A DNA stretch of 64,000 nt from Coniella vitis (GCA_011317545.1 WUJK01000011.1:449501-513500), one strand, 5' to 3'. Positions 1 to 12,134 are shown, numbered from the stretch's first letter. Notes: a model not told the origin generated them from the sequence alone. Made by a program: numbers and translations.

Positions 1-1600
1 TACTAGGTTTCCCTTCTTAAATATACCGCCGGTTATATTACTTACGGATAAAATAGCTATTTTACTCCTTAATAAAGGAAGAGTATTCCTAGCGAATTTA
101 TAATATAAAGGTATAGAGAAGGGTAATACGGTTAGTAATATAATCCTATAATTATAAGCCTTTATATTAAAAGCGATTAAAATAGTTTTAAGAGATAAAT
201 ATATTAATAAATAGACTTCTTTATATTATTAAATTTAAATATACCTATTAAAAAAGCGTTCGACGTTTATTAAGCTATATCTAGTAGGATTCGATTCTCT
301 AATTCTTTATACTCTTATTAAAGTATTAGATATTATCGAGTATTAATAGTATATCTAGATTATAAATTAGTAGTTCCTAGCTAATAAATAATTCTAACGC
401 CTCCGGTTAATTCTAAATAATATCGCTTTTAACTATCTATTTAGGTTTAACCTTATATTTTAATTTACTTATATAGGAAAGCTATTAGTATATTATAGCT
501 ATAAGCGATATTTCTCCTTTATAATCGGAACGAATAATTATTAGTATAAATCCTAAGGTATTAATCGAATTAATATATTATACTAGGACTAACCGCTCGG
601 TTAATCCCGATTAATTATAGAAGAGCTATAGAATAAAACGTAAATATATATTAATTATAATATAAATCTTAAAACTAAACTTTTAAAGCTTATAATATCT
701 ATTTATAAATTAGATATAATTCGGACCTAGTATTATAAAGCCGTTATAGCGCTTTCGGAGTTACTAATACCGCTTATTTATCTATTCGGGAAACTATTAT
801 TTAAATTCTATAAAAGCTTAATATATTAAGATATTAATACCTATATAGGAATATAAATAGTTATAAAGCCTATATTAATTTAATCGAGGAAAAAGTTAAA
901 TAAATTTAGCCCTAGGGTTTATTTTATTATTTAACCGGGCGTTATCTTAAGGTTAGTTAATATCCGAGTTACGCTAATCGATTATAGAATATTCCCTAAA
1001 GTAAAGTCGGAGTTCTTCCTTCTATTTATCGATTTTAAGGTTAAATAATCGATATTATAGGTCGATACTTTTATAAAGCTGTTTAATATTAGTAATAGAA
1101 ATAGTAAATCCTTCTTTCTTAAGTAAATATTTAAGTTATTTATTAGTTAGTTTAAGGTTAAAAAAGTAGGTACGAATCCGATCCCGTAAAGCTAGGGAAT
1201 CCTATATATAGGTATACTAAGTACGGATATCCTAAGCTCTTATATAACGATAAAGAGTTTACCGGCTAATACGAATATTATAATAATCTCGAAGTATTAT
1301 AAGGAGCTTCGGTATTAATACTCCGAGGGAATATTATTAGGTAATCTAATTACGGATAAAGTCTAGATTATAAGGGGTATAACCTATAGGTATAATTAGA
1401 TATAGGGAAGGGAGGCTAAAAGCTCTATTAGTTTAATTAATAGTTAGGTAAGCTTTGCTATAATATTAAAAAATTCTTAGGAGAATACCTACCGCGATAA
1501 TAGTAAAGGGGTATTAAAAATACGTTTTCTATAGCCCTAGGATAAACTAAATAATTTTCATTTTATATACTAGTGGGGTGCTTATAGGAAGAATGCTTAA
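1..1600. repeat. RIP-degraded AT-rich repeat block (former transposable element)
   Basis: The block is strongly AT-rich and full of TA steps. Reading it by eye I find no CpA and only two TpG (1080-1081 and 1456-1457) between 1 and 1558, while CpG is still frequent. That is what repeat-induced point mutation (C to T at CpA, seen as TpG to TpA on the other strand) leaves behind, and it differs from plain loss of methylated CpG. No open reading frame survives. The parent element cannot be named. Normal composition returns at about 1560-1650. The left edge lies outside the window. Confidence 0.88.
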
Positions 1601-1979
1601 AATCTAACTTAAATTAATTCAGGAATAAAATATGGGATAGTAAGCGCTGCAGACCTCCGTAACAGACCTCTTGTTAAGCATTGAAGGGGTCCTCCTTCCA
1701 AGGGTCTTCTTCCCCTCCTGGGTAATGAACTCTCCAGGCAGCGGGTTGGTTGCATTTTCCAGGACTGGCTGCCCTGCCCGCCTCATTGAGTGTCTCTACT
1801 TACTCTGCAGTGTAACTGTCGTACGGGGCGCAAACCGTACCAATAAAAACGCGGGGTCTCTGTTTTTTGTTTTGTTTTTTTTTTTGGTAACTGTACTCTC
1901 ACTTTGCTTCATTGTCTGCCATACGGAATGGGGGCGAAAGAGGGCAGCCCAAGGTGCTGACACACAGAACAGTTTTGTG

Positions 1980-2029
<50 letters not shown>

Positions 2030-2570
2030 AGTTGATTATAGTACAAAGTTGAGTACAGCACACATGGCGGGCGAGTCAGTAGCCGGGAAACGGTTCAGCT
2101 TCTGTCCACCATTGGCGCGTGTTTCGGACAAAAAGCACCGTCACGTCAAAGCAAACCAGAATTGGAATGGGCCATACTATGTTATAGTGCAGGTGAGAGA
2201 AGGAAGGCGGAGGGGCAAGGAGGGCGGGGAGGGGTCTGGTCGTCTAGCAGTCTACATAGTACCCAGGTATCGAAAAGTAACTCGACGAGTTTCGGGCCTG
2301 GATCCAGAACCAAGAATACGTACATACATATGTACAGAGCTACTTGCTGCTGTTGCTGTCTTTTGATTGACTTGCAGTCTTGTCCTTTGCTATCATCGAT
2401 CATCACGTATCTCTGCTCATCAACTCAAGTTTCAGAGGGCGCATTCGCGTCATCTTGCTTCCTTTCCCTTTCCATCGGCGAGCGACACCAAACCTGGCCA
2501 GATCGACGTCCGCCATAGTGACGCCCCTCCCAAGATCCTCACATCCTCCACAGACAAGCTGTGCGCGCAT
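1601..2570. promoter_or_regulatory. Upstream region of the histidine kinase gene, with A49 run
   Basis: No gene is supported here. The stretch passes from the RIP block into normal-composition DNA, carries a run of 49 A at 1980-2028, a copy of the recurrent motif TACATAGTAC at 2253-2262, and pyrimidine-rich sequence just before the kinase start. A 231-codon open frame from 1671 reads through the A run as polylysine, opens with TTG and has no recognisable content, so I did not call it. Confidence 0.5.
1980..2028 (+). repeat. Poly(A) homopolymer, 49 bases
   Basis: There are forty-nine uninterrupted A residues. It lies about 400 bases beyond the RIP block. It may be a retroelement tail, a slipped microsatellite or an assembly artefact. 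No target-site duplication is obvious by eye. Confidence 0.9.
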
Positions 2571-5500
2571 ATGCCCCATGGCAGCCCCAGCAACCCAAAC
2601 GAGGCGTTGCTGAGAGAGCAACAGGTTATGGACGCGCAACAAGACATTGACCTTGCTCCGCCACTGCCGACAGCGCCAGTCGCAAGCCCAACAGCTGTCG
2701 AGACGATTCGCGAAAGAGAAACCTTTAGGTTCGTCGCCCTGGCCTTCTGTCACGTCTTCTTTGGTGTGCCAATAGTGTGTGGCGGGCGATAAGCGGCAGT
2801 AGTAGCAGTAGCAGTAGCATCAGCACCAGCATCAGCACCAGCATCAGCACCAGCATCAGCACCAGCATCAGCACCAGCACCAGCACCAGCACCAGCACCC
2901 ACAGCAGCATCTTGCAGGTTGCTGCATGCGCCTGTCTGCACTGCAACCATCCTGCCCTTGCAGCGGCCCCTCCCCCTTCTCCCAAACCTGGCCAAGCAAA
3001 TCCAAATCGCCTCGCATCGCTTCGCATCGCAGTCCAGCTAACAGCCCAATCCTGCCCCCACTAGGTATGATGACCTCGCCTGGACTTCAGCAGCACACAA
3101 TGACCCGCCCTCGTTGCTACCCTCGAACCTACTCGTGCCTTCGACCGACCAAAGCCTCACATCCTATGCCCAGCTCGGCGTCTACCGACTCAATGCCAAA
3201 CGAGCCTTGATCTCCCTCTTTGACCGCGACAGGCAGCACATTGTGGCCGAAGCCACGCGCACCTCGCCCCTGACCGCTGGCGCAACCAGAAGGCGCGATA
3301 CGCTCTTTGAAAATGACAATAACGCAAACATTACCACCAACGTCGACCCTTCCGTGCCGCTGGCCGGATCCACCAGGGGAAATGTAAGCCACGACGATGA
3401 CGGCTACGGCCTATGGCTCTGCGGAACTGCTATACCGCGCTCGTTTGGAGTGTGCGAGCATGTGCTCCTCTCCCCTGACAATCATTCCGCTGCACACTCG
3501 CCCTCTGCAACCGAGGCTGGCTTGCAGCTGAATGGCATCGACGAATTGCCAATCTCGACCATCCCCGATCTGCGAACCGACCCTCGATATGCTAGTCGGC
3601 CATATATTCTTGGGTTCCCCTTCAACCAGTTCTACGCTGGCATCCCAATCCGCAGTCCAGGACCCCAAGGCCAGAATATTGGTGTGTACTGTGTCTTCGA
3701 TACGAAACCCCATCCTGATGGACTCAGCAGAGACGAGATGGTGTTTATGCGGGACATGTCGCATACCATTATGGATTACCTCGACTGTAGGATGTCATCT
3801 GGCCGGTTTCGAAAGTCTGAGCGAATGGTTCGAGGAATGGGTAATTTTGTCGAGGGGTTGGACTCGCTTGCCGCTGCGGAGAGACGCGGCTCCAGAGACT
3901 CTAAGCAGTCGGCTTCAAAATGGGCGAATCGCTCTGCAAGGGCCTCCGCTGGAAAACCGCAGTCCAGACCGGCCCTGCGTCCCAGGAGACCAGAGGCCCT
4001 CTTCAAGAGCATTAGTGGGGGCAGCCCCGTTCCAGATGAGGCTCTCTTGTCACCGCGCGCAGCTAGCTTTCCACTGGCTTCAAAGGATCAATCTCTCTTG
4101 GAGCCTTCCCCCACCGCAGGTGTGAGAACGCCTCGTTTATCCTTGTCGTCCATGGCCGACGACTCGTCTCAGTATTCGGCGCAAAGATCAGCATCACAGC
4201 AGTCCGTGGACGGAACCCCGCAACCTGCCGTAGTCTCACAAGTCAGTACGGCTGACTTGCAGTTTGTAGAACAGGGCCACGTCTTTGCAAAAGCTGCCAA
4301 CATCATTTGTCAGTCTTTGGAGGTTGATGGCGTTTTGTTTCTCGACGCCACTGTGCGGTCATTTGGCGGGTTGGTCGGACAGCACAGCGAGCGCAAGATT
4401 TCAGCAGTGACATTGGACAATCTCAACTATCCGAGCAACGACGAGGACTCGGCTTCCCAGACACCGCCGGCAGGGGGCAGAGATGACTTCTGCAATGTTC
4501 TTGGCTATGCTTCACCAGATGGCTCCAGCATCGCTGGTGACGGGGTGCCATGGCAGTTTGAGGGCCTACGGGACAGGACGCTGCAAAAGTTATTAAGGAA
4601 ATACCCGCGTGGACGCATTCTCGATTTCGACGCCAACGGTGAAGCATTGAATCCCTCGGCTGGTCATCACCGTGAACCTTCGTCGCCCAAAGAGCCTTTC
4701 AAACACTCGGCTTCTCCGCTGGGACAAGGATTGCACAATACCGAGGCTGTCGAGAGGCCTAGGTTCAGAGGCCACGACGAGTACCGAAGCGTGCCCGCAA
4801 TACGCCGTCAAGCGGGGAATGCCGCAGAATCCATCATTCATCTATTCCCCGGAGCAAGAAGTATTGTGGTCTTTCCCCTTTGGAATGGACAAAAGAAGCG
4901 CTGGGCCGCTGCAGGGTTTATCTGGACGAAAAGCCCGACGCGAGTATTCACTGCTGATGGCACGCTCCGTTTTTCGCGTGTCTTTGGCTTGATCATTATG
5001 GCCGAGATCTACCGCCTCAGCGCCAAGGCCGACGAGACCATCAAGAGCAACATCTTGGGCTCAATAAGTCACGAGCTGAGAAGTCCTCTGCATGGATTGG
5101 TCGGCGCCGTGGAGCTGTTGCACGACAGCAGCCTTGATGCTGTCCAGCAGAATGTGCTCCACATCATTGAAACCTCGGGCAAAACGCTCGTCGATACCAT
5201 TTCCCACTTGCTCGATTACAGCAAGATCAACAGTTACATCGAGAACAATAAAAAAGACAAACTGCGCGAGAAGATGGGGACGCAATCACATGCAAAGGTA
5301 ATAGAGAAGCAGACCAAGTCCCAAATCCTGCCGGTAGAATTAGACTGTTTGGTGGAAGAAGTCGTCGAGAGCGTGCTGGCCGGCTTCAACCACGAACGAA
5401 TGCTGGGCCCATACGCTGCGCGAAATACACCATCGCACCGGGGCCATGAAATGACCAATCCGAAAAAGGATCAGGCTACCTCAGGGCCCGAGTACCCAAG

Positions 5501-7089
5501 CCAGGACGTTGTTCAGATTTATCTTGACCTGGAGCGAACTTCCTCCTGGCGCTATCTCACTCACCCAGGAGCCTTCAGGCGCATCGTCATGAACTTGTTC
5601 GGCAACTCTCTGAAATTCACAAAGTCTGGGTTTATCAAAGTCAGCTTGGCTCAAGAAGCGGCCAAACCATATCAACAAGACACACCAGCAATGGTCCTCC
5701 TAACTGTCGCTGATTCGGGCAAGGGTATCAGTGATGACTATCTTCAGAACAATCTCTTCACTCCATTCTGTCAAGAAGACCATTTTGCTCCAGGGACTGG
5801 GCTTGGCCTAAGCCTGGTGCGGCAAATTGCTGTGAATCTAGGGGGCGAGGTCAAGGTGGCCAGTCAGCTCGGCCAGGGAACCACAATCACAGTGTCACTT
5901 CCGCTGCCTCCTGCTGACGATGAAGGGTCGAATGGCGATACAAACTTCCCTGAAAAGCATATGGAGGCATTGAAAGGGCGTAAGGTGCTCTTGCGGGGCT
6001 TCGATAACCTGCCAACATCTGAAGCATGGTCACTTGTGCAAAACAGCGAAGATGGGGGAAAGCTGCTCGAGTCCCAAGCTCATTATGTGCAGAATACGTG
6101 TCGGGACTGGCTAGGAATGCGAATTCTCTCAGAGGCCGAAGCCCTTGACGAGCAGCCTGACTTCATCGTGCATTACGATCTGAACTTGCCGTTCAATGAC
6201 GCCGAGAGGATTGCAACGCAAACGCCATGTCCAGTTCTGTTTGTCTGCGAGGCAACGGTGGCTGCGAGAAACTTTTCCTGCAACTTCCCTGATGCTGCTA
6301 GTCGTATCCGCACTTTCGAGTTTTCCTCTTCACCGCTCGGCCCCCGCAAGCTTGCAATGGGCCTAAGCCATTTGCTGGACATGTGGAAAGTGAAGCAAGG
6401 AGAAAGAGAAGCTGCACAAATCAGTTCGTTAGCGGAGGCCATGCCAAACTCCACAGGAAACAAAGCAGACTCAATGGGAGCCAACGATGTGGCCGTCCTG
6501 CCCGCACAAAGTTACGGCTTTGCAGGACAGAGTAGTTCCAGAAGACCAAGCGCGGTCGTGGCAGAGGATGCTGTTGCGCTTGAAGCCATGTCGCTGCCGT
6601 TCCCGCGACCGGGGATTCAAGAAGTGGACACCGGTGTTCCCAAGACCCCAGCCGTTCTCATTGCTGATGATAACGCCATCAACCTTAAAGTAAGATTAGC
6701 AGAGGACCAAAGACATTTGCCTATACAGGTAACTAACATTAATGGACCTGCAGATTCTCTCGGCATATATGAAGAAGCTTAGACTGGCCCATGTCACGGC
6801 TGTCAACGGGCTCGAATCTCTGAGATTGTATTCCGAGTCACCGGGAGACTATTGCTGCATCCTCACTGATATATCAATGCCGACAATGGACGGACTGGAG
6901 TCGGCGAGGAGAATCCGGCAACACGAAAGGGCACGACGGCTGAAGCAGACGCCCATCATTGCTTTGTCAGGCCTCGGTGGAGAGGGCGTACAGGAAGATG
7001 CAGTTGCTAGCGGTATCGATATGTTTCTGACGCGGCCAGTGACTCTCAAGAGATTGATGGAGGCTCTCCAAGCGATTGGACTGGTGTGA
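2571..7089 (+). CDS. Hybrid histidine kinase (GAF-like sensor, HisKA, HATPase, receiver)
   Basis: This is a predicted fungal two-component hybrid kinase that would autophosphorylate on His and pass phosphate to its own receiver Asp and then to a phosphotransfer protein. Exons are 2571-2728, 3065-6689 and 6754-7089, giving 1372 residues. A GAF-like sensor region follows a short N terminus; the HisKA H-box is SISHELRSPLHG with the His codon at 5070; the ATPase shows an N-box (NLFGNSLKFT), DSGKGIS and GTGLGLS. The receiver has the acidic pair in IADDNAINLK and the acceptor Asp in LTDISMPTMDG at 6868. I chose the ATG at 2571 because the longer frame opens only with TTG. Intron 1 has an unusual GTTCGT donor and holds a trinucleotide/hexanucleotide repeat; the join reads ETFR-YDDLAW, as in relatives. 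Intron 2 (64 bases, branch CTAAC) splits the receiver. The fungal kinase group is not assigned. Confidence 0.9.
2787..2900. repeat. CAG/CAC/CAT trinucleotide-hexanucleotide repeat inside kinase intron 1
   Basis: Imperfect tandem units of the type CAGCAT/CAGCAC run through the middle of the 336-base first intron of the kinase gene. Because the period is a multiple of three, several frames on both strands stay open across it. These are repeat-driven frames and not genes. Confidence 0.85.
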
Positions 7090-7616
7090 TGGCTGATTTG
7101 CGCGGAGCATTGACGACGGGTTTAGCAAAAGCGTGCATATCATTCTTGGTGTTTTTGGCCAGTTTTGCAAGAAGGCATGGATGATTTTTGGTTTGCCAAG
7201 TTCTTGTAGATGCGCATTTACTTTACCTACCTGAAAAGGTACTTGCTGCTTGCCAAAACTGATATTTACAGCTCTGTTGTTGAAATAGAAATGCTCCTTC
7301 CCAAATTGCAGTTGCACAAACATCGTGCACAGTGTGATATGAGCATGAATGGCAAGGTGATAACAGTGTAACAGACTGTACATTTATGCCGGGACCTCGG
7401 CCGCACCACCTACCAACCTGTTCCCTCCATCACGGCTTTCTGCCATCCCTCAGCTTCCTCATCAACAGATCGTTTCTATAGCGCAATCGTTGATCTAATA
7501 GTAGTGATATGCAGTTACTATTATTGTTTTCGAATTTCTAGATCGGCACGGACGCCTCAGCGCAGCATTCAAGCTTGACTGGCTGTCTGAACTGCCATTT
7601 AATTCGCGTCGCAAGA
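7090..7616. other. Intergenic: kinase 3' end and asparaginase promoter
   Basis: I see no gene. The stretch must hold the kinase 3' UTR and the promoter of the downstream asparaginase gene. It includes a short T/A-rich stretch but no clear TATA element. Confidence 0.4.
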
Positions 7617-8750
7617 ATGGCACATGGCTTAAGAACAGTTCCCAGGCTTGTCGCCTGGAATATGCTTCTGATCCTATCACAAGCAATCGCTTCGGATACT
7701 GCCCCCATCAGTCTTCCCTTGGTCATCAATACCTGGGGCGGCCCCTTTACAGCAGCTACCGATGCAGCGTTTGAAGCGCTCAGTCTCAATGCCCGCGATA
7801 CTTCTGCTCTTGACGCTGTTCAAATCGGCTGTGCCACCTGCGAGAGAAACCAGTGTGACGGAACTGTGGGCTTTGGAGGCTCGCCCGATGAGAATTGCGA
7901 GACAACCCTGGATGCACTGCTTATGGATGGTCAGACGCTGAAGTCGGGCGCCGTTGCTGGCCTCAGGCGAGTGCGGGACGCCATTGGCGTTGCAAGACTC
8001 GTGCACGACTATACCGAGCACTCGTTGCTGGCTGGAGATTTGGCAACGCGCTTTGCAGTGGACTTTGGAGGGTTTGTCGAGGAACCTCTCGCCACAGCAG
8101 AGAGTCTGGCACAGTGCAGAAACTGGCGAGCAGCAGGCTGTCAGCCTAATTACCGAGCAGGACGCGTTGAACCCGATTCAGAGACAAGCTGTGGACCTTA
8201 TACACCTTGGAAAACGTTGCAGGGCTTGGAAGGCATGGATGTGGGCCGTACATCAGGCCCTCCATCGCAAATTGAGCTTAAACGACATATGGAAGCGTTT
8301 GTGTCGTCATCGACCAAGCAGTCCCACGACACTATCTCCATGGTTGCCATACATGCAAACGGAACCATGGCAGCAGGGACTTCTAGCAACGGCGCAACGC
8401 ACAAAGTGCCTGGACGCGTCGGAGACGGCCCGATTGTTGGATCTGGATCCTATGTCGATAGCGATGTTGGCGGCTGCGGCGCGACGGGCGATGGAGACAT
8501 TATGATGCGTTTCCTTCCCTGCTACCAAGCAGTTGAGAGCATGCGGCGCGGCTTATCACCTCAAGAAGCTGCCAATGACGCCGTGAGCCGTATGATTCGG
8601 AAGTACCCAGCAGCCATGACCGGTATAATCGTTGTGAACAATAAGGGAGAGCACGCAGGTGCTGGCTCTGGCTGGACATTTACGTATGCATTCAGGGCTG
8701 GGAACATGAATGAGACCTCGACTGTGACGGTGGAACCCTTGCAGCCATGA
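7617..8750 (+). CDS. Glycosylasparaginase (N4-(beta-N-acetylglucosaminyl)-L-asparaginase), secreted or vacuolar
   Basis: This is an N-terminal nucleophile hydrolase that cleaves the GlcNAc-Asn bond during breakdown of N-glycoproteins. The 377-residue protein is encoded without introns. The start at 7617 follows an in-frame TTG-opened extension and gives a hydrophobic leader (LVAWNMLLILSQAIA) typical of secretion. Family landmarks are the N-terminal strand LPLVINTWGG, the autoprocessing and nucleophile site HDTISMVAIHANG with the catalytic Thr at about residue 239, the SSNGATHKVPGRVGDGPI segment, and the GGCGATGDGDIMMRF loop. The precursor should self-cleave before that Thr to give two subunits. 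It is convergent with the zinc-cluster factor, 165 bases apart. The assignment to glycosylasparaginase over the related L-asparaginase or taspase rests on the HDT and GDGP motifs. Confidence 0.93.
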   Translation: MAHGLRTVPRLVAWNMLLILSQAIASDTAPISLPLVINTWGGPFTAATDAAFEALSLNARDTSALDAVQIGCATCERNQCDGTVGFGGSPDENCETTLDALLMDGQTLKSGAVAGLRRVRDAIGVARLVHDYTEHSLLAGDLATRFAVDFGGFVEEPLATAESLAQCRNWRAAGCQPNYRAGRVEPDSETSCGPYTPWKTLQGLEGMDVGRTSGPPSQIELKRHMEAFVSSSTKQSHDTISMVAIHANGTMAAGTSSNGATHKVPGRVGDGPIVGSGSYVDSDVGGCGATGDGDIMMRFLPCYQAVESMRRGLSPQEAANDAVSRMIRKYPAAMTGIIVVNNKGEHAGAGSGWTFTYAFRAGNMNETSTVTVEPLQP

Positions 8751-8915
8751 ATCAAACAGCTCTAGCTGTCGGCATTGGTTTGACCAGATCAAGCCTACGG
8801 TGCGGTCTTGTTGAGGTTAATTGTCTTTTTCTTTCATCCCCATAACAGATGCAAAACACCTTTTCTGATATTCGACGGCGACTAAAATTCATAGCCGTGA
8901 CTATGCCGGGTTCTC

Positions 8916-11289
8916 TTAACCCGAAAGAGTATCTGGCCTCATCCATTGGAAAGTGTCGAGCAGCTCAAAATTGAAGAAGCCACCCATATCTGGCCCAGAT
9001 TCAAGACCATGGTCGAGTCCGGAATTTGCTACATCGGTATTCGAAACGTTGACAGGAAGTTCGTTGAGTGTCTGGTCCAAGACATGCTGGATGACTACTT
9101 TGCACGACATGCACAAGTCGACATTTGGAACGCCCGGACTGACCCAGTCAAAGAAACCAATGAGCAGGCTTAGCTGCTGCACAATGCCAGATCTCGTCAC
9201 CCCAGCCGAAGGATCTGGGTATAAAACTGGCTTCAGTAGCTCGTTACATAGGATTCCTCCTGCTGGTGCCGCATACGCCATCACCTTTTGGACTCTCTAG
9301 TCAGCCATTGATTACAAGACCTCCGCTTCAACAAATTGACAAAATCGTACTTACCAACCATGAAAAATTGCCACAAGTACCCGCCACACGATCCATGTGT
9401 TTCCATATTACCAAGGCTGTGGTGAGCATGTTATAACTGACATGAACAAGATCGGAATGGCTGTCAAACCCTCTCTGTACGAGCAAACGGGCCAAGAAGA
9501 AGAGATTTTGTAAAGACTCCAGCTTGATGAGTACCTTCGCATAGAAGACTGAGCCAGGAATGCTCGAGTCTCGCACGTCTTCGGGGTGATAGTGTAAGGC
9601 GTCTGGAAAATCTGCAAGCAGAGATAACTGGCGCTCCTTGAGGCTCCTACAACGACAAAGATTAGTCCATCTTTCAGCGAGATATTGGGGAAATATATGC
9701 GGAAAAGTCCCACAATAACGTCTCGATAGACACGACCCCTGGATGGCCCAGAGCGAGTTCCAATATTTCGTCTTTGATAACCATGAGCGCTCTACGAGCA
9801 CGCACGATTGTTACTGGATATATCTTTCCTTCTCGATTCCAACCCCGCTGATCCAGCTTGGAAACCTCTTGCATGATAGTCGCATGATCAGACGACAAGA
9901 CATGTTCACTTAAATCCAATGGTGGGGGAACCAAGAGGTATTTCCTGCTCAGCAATGGCGGTCTTCCATTGAACGACGCGCATGCCTTGTCAACAATGAA
10001 GACCTGGGACACAATTCGTCGCCTTGATTCCGTTGAGGCATTTGGAAATTCGGAATTATCATGTGGCATGGCATGCAAGCCCAGATATGTTGCAGTTGCG
10101 ACAGCTTCTGCATGATTGCGCCAGCATGTCGGCGCAGCGTCACCGCTTAGCATGGACTCCAGAGTGGCCAACTTGTATGAGAGATATACCAAAAGGCTAG
10201 TCGGCGCGAAGCCTCTGCACTGTTCGACGCACATCCATGCAGCTTCTTGGTACACCATTGTCAAATTCCTCTCCGTGACAGCGCCTAGCGCTATATCTTC
10301 AGGCAGCTCTGGCCGTCGCAAGCTACCCTCTCCCAAGGTGGCATATGCCCAAAAGACGAAAAGAATGCCCAGGCTCTCCCACCGCATATTATGCCCGCAA
10401 AATGAGAGGTTCCACTTCTCAAAGTCCGGCTCGTCTTCCGCCCACAGCCTGGCTGTATTATCCGAGATGAGCTGAGCCATTGCTCGCAAATCGGCAGGCT
10501 TGCGCGACCGGAGTTCTCGTCCAAAGGCCCGAGGAAGGGCCTTGACCAGGTGCTGACCAGCGAGGCGCCACCAGCTGTCGCCAAGGATATCGTGCTGTCT
10601 AAACATGGTCAAGGCCGCCTGCTCACTGGGGATTCTTTGAAGGATAGTTAGTGCATTTTCCAGTGCTCGCGGTGTCAAGTTGGTGGATGCCTCTCTCTCG
10701 ACGCTCGAAGTGCCTGGCTTGTCTGTCCTTAGGCTGGATAATATGGTGGCGCCCTGGACGAGAGACAGGCTGTTTTGCGTCTCTTGGTATATAGCCGAGA
10801 AGCTTGTAGAGCCGAGGTAGCCTGGGCTCGACTCGGTATTCGAGCCGCGAGCCTGCGGTGAGTCTGGTAAGGAATGAGTGCCGTGTGATACATTGTATTG
10901 ATGATGGGGTTGCCGCGACGTTTCGACCGTGACACTATCGTTAAGAGTCAGTTATGTCGCATACTGGCCTCAGGTCACTAAATCAGTCAAGGCTGGGTGG
11001 CCATGGAAAGAAATAACCTCTACCTAGGTACTTACCATTGTCTAGCAGCACCGGCAGCAACAGTACCACCCACAATGCCATCCACTCGTCGCCCAGGCAG
11101 CCTCCGACCAATCTGCTTCGAGGGGAAATATAGGCAGCCATCGGGCTTTCCTTGCGTCCTACACCTGCTACAGGCCGGAAAAGTATGATCGCATGAGACT
11201 TTCCTCTTCCTGCACGGCTCGCACGCTTGCAGACGGCCGTTTCGGCGGCGTGCTGGCGGAGTAGAGGATGGGGGCTCGGCGTTGCCCAT
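8916..11289 (-). CDS. Zn2Cys6 fungal transcription factor with fungal-specific TF domain
   Basis: This is a binuclear zinc-cluster DNA-binding regulator. Exons on the minus strand are 11289-11036, 10934-9714, 9646-9355 and 9296-8916. The N terminus carries the cluster CEPCRKRKVSC followed by three more Cys (CX2CX6CX6CX2CX8C). A Ser/Gln-rich linker comes next, then an all-helical middle region of the fungal-specific TF type. Introns end with CTAAC/CTAAT/CTGAC-like branch sites; the second uses a weaker donor GTGGGA but gives the sensible join TLL-SLKERQL. The last exon join (WL-RVQKVMAYAAPAGG) is similarly supported by frame. It converges on the asparaginase gene and diverges from the Nudix gene. 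The target pathway cannot be read from sequence. Exon 1 might be preceded by another small exon. Confidence 0.85.
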
Positions 11290-12134
11290 AACAGCAGTTG
11301 GATCGTCTGCAGCACAAGATATGAGAGCTTGAGCTATAAGATAGCAGCCTAGACATGTATTAGAACCTGAATGATGGCTTTCTATTAGATATTCCCTGGG
11401 TGGATTTCATGGAAATGTCAAGTACCAGTGTTGTGTGTGTGTGTAGAGGAAAGAGATGGTACTTCGGCGCTCGGCGCTCGGTAATGGGATTTTGTTTGTG
11501 TGTCTGGGGACTCGGCACTGGGCGAATAAAGAGGAGGCGGCCTGGGAGATGCCTGATGAATCTGATCCTCTTTCTTGGTCGCTTGTAGTTTCGTCCGTAG
11601 GCAGTTTTGCGAGTTGATTCAGCATTTCTCGCTTGACTGTGCTTGATATTGAGCGAGTCCCAAACTGCCATGAGGGTCTCAAACATATAGAAATAAGGTC
11701 ATGGGGTGGCATTGTTGTCAGGCTGTCGGGGTACAGGCAGCACCTGTTCACTGATGTTTGAACCCTGTAAAGCGCCTGAAGCATTTTCGGCGTCGGGGTA
11801 AGGTGGCGTGCAGCTAGGGCTGATGGCTGGAGGCAACCCTTACATAGTACAGCGCTTTGTACACCCATACGGTGGCAATCCTTCTGCGATCAAAGACGTC
11901 TTTGAATCGAGGTGTCACCACCATTGCTACCAGCCTTGAACCGTTTAATGTCAAGGCAAGGGGTGAAAAGAAAGAGAGAAAGAAAACAAAAAAAGAAGAC
12001 CTCTACTCAGTATTTAAAATAATCCATACTGATAAACTCGCTCCTTCCACGTTTTCCAGCTGACTTCACAACTTTAGTTCTGTCTCTTCCCTCTTCCAAC
12101 ACTCAACACTCTCAAAGACTGTCTAGCCTTCACC
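11290..12134. promoter_or_regulatory. Divergent promoter region, zinc-cluster factor / Nudix gene
   Basis: These 845 bases lie between two divergent start codons. They hold a TACATAGTAC motif at 11841-11850, a GT repeat near 11433, and a TATA-like TATTTAAAA at 12011-12019 about 115 bases before the Nudix ATG, followed by a pyrimidine-rich leader. Open frames here are short and unrecognised. Confidence 0.55.

Noticed and set aside
1671..2366. A 231-codon frame crossing the A49 run
   Set aside because: It opens with TTG, translates the homopolymer as polylysine and has no recognisable content.
2725..3064. Several frames on both strands across the kinase intron repeat
   Set aside because: They are products of the period-3 repeat (Val-Leu, Ala-Gly-Ala-Asp or Ser-Thr repeats), within an intron defined by family-conserved joins.
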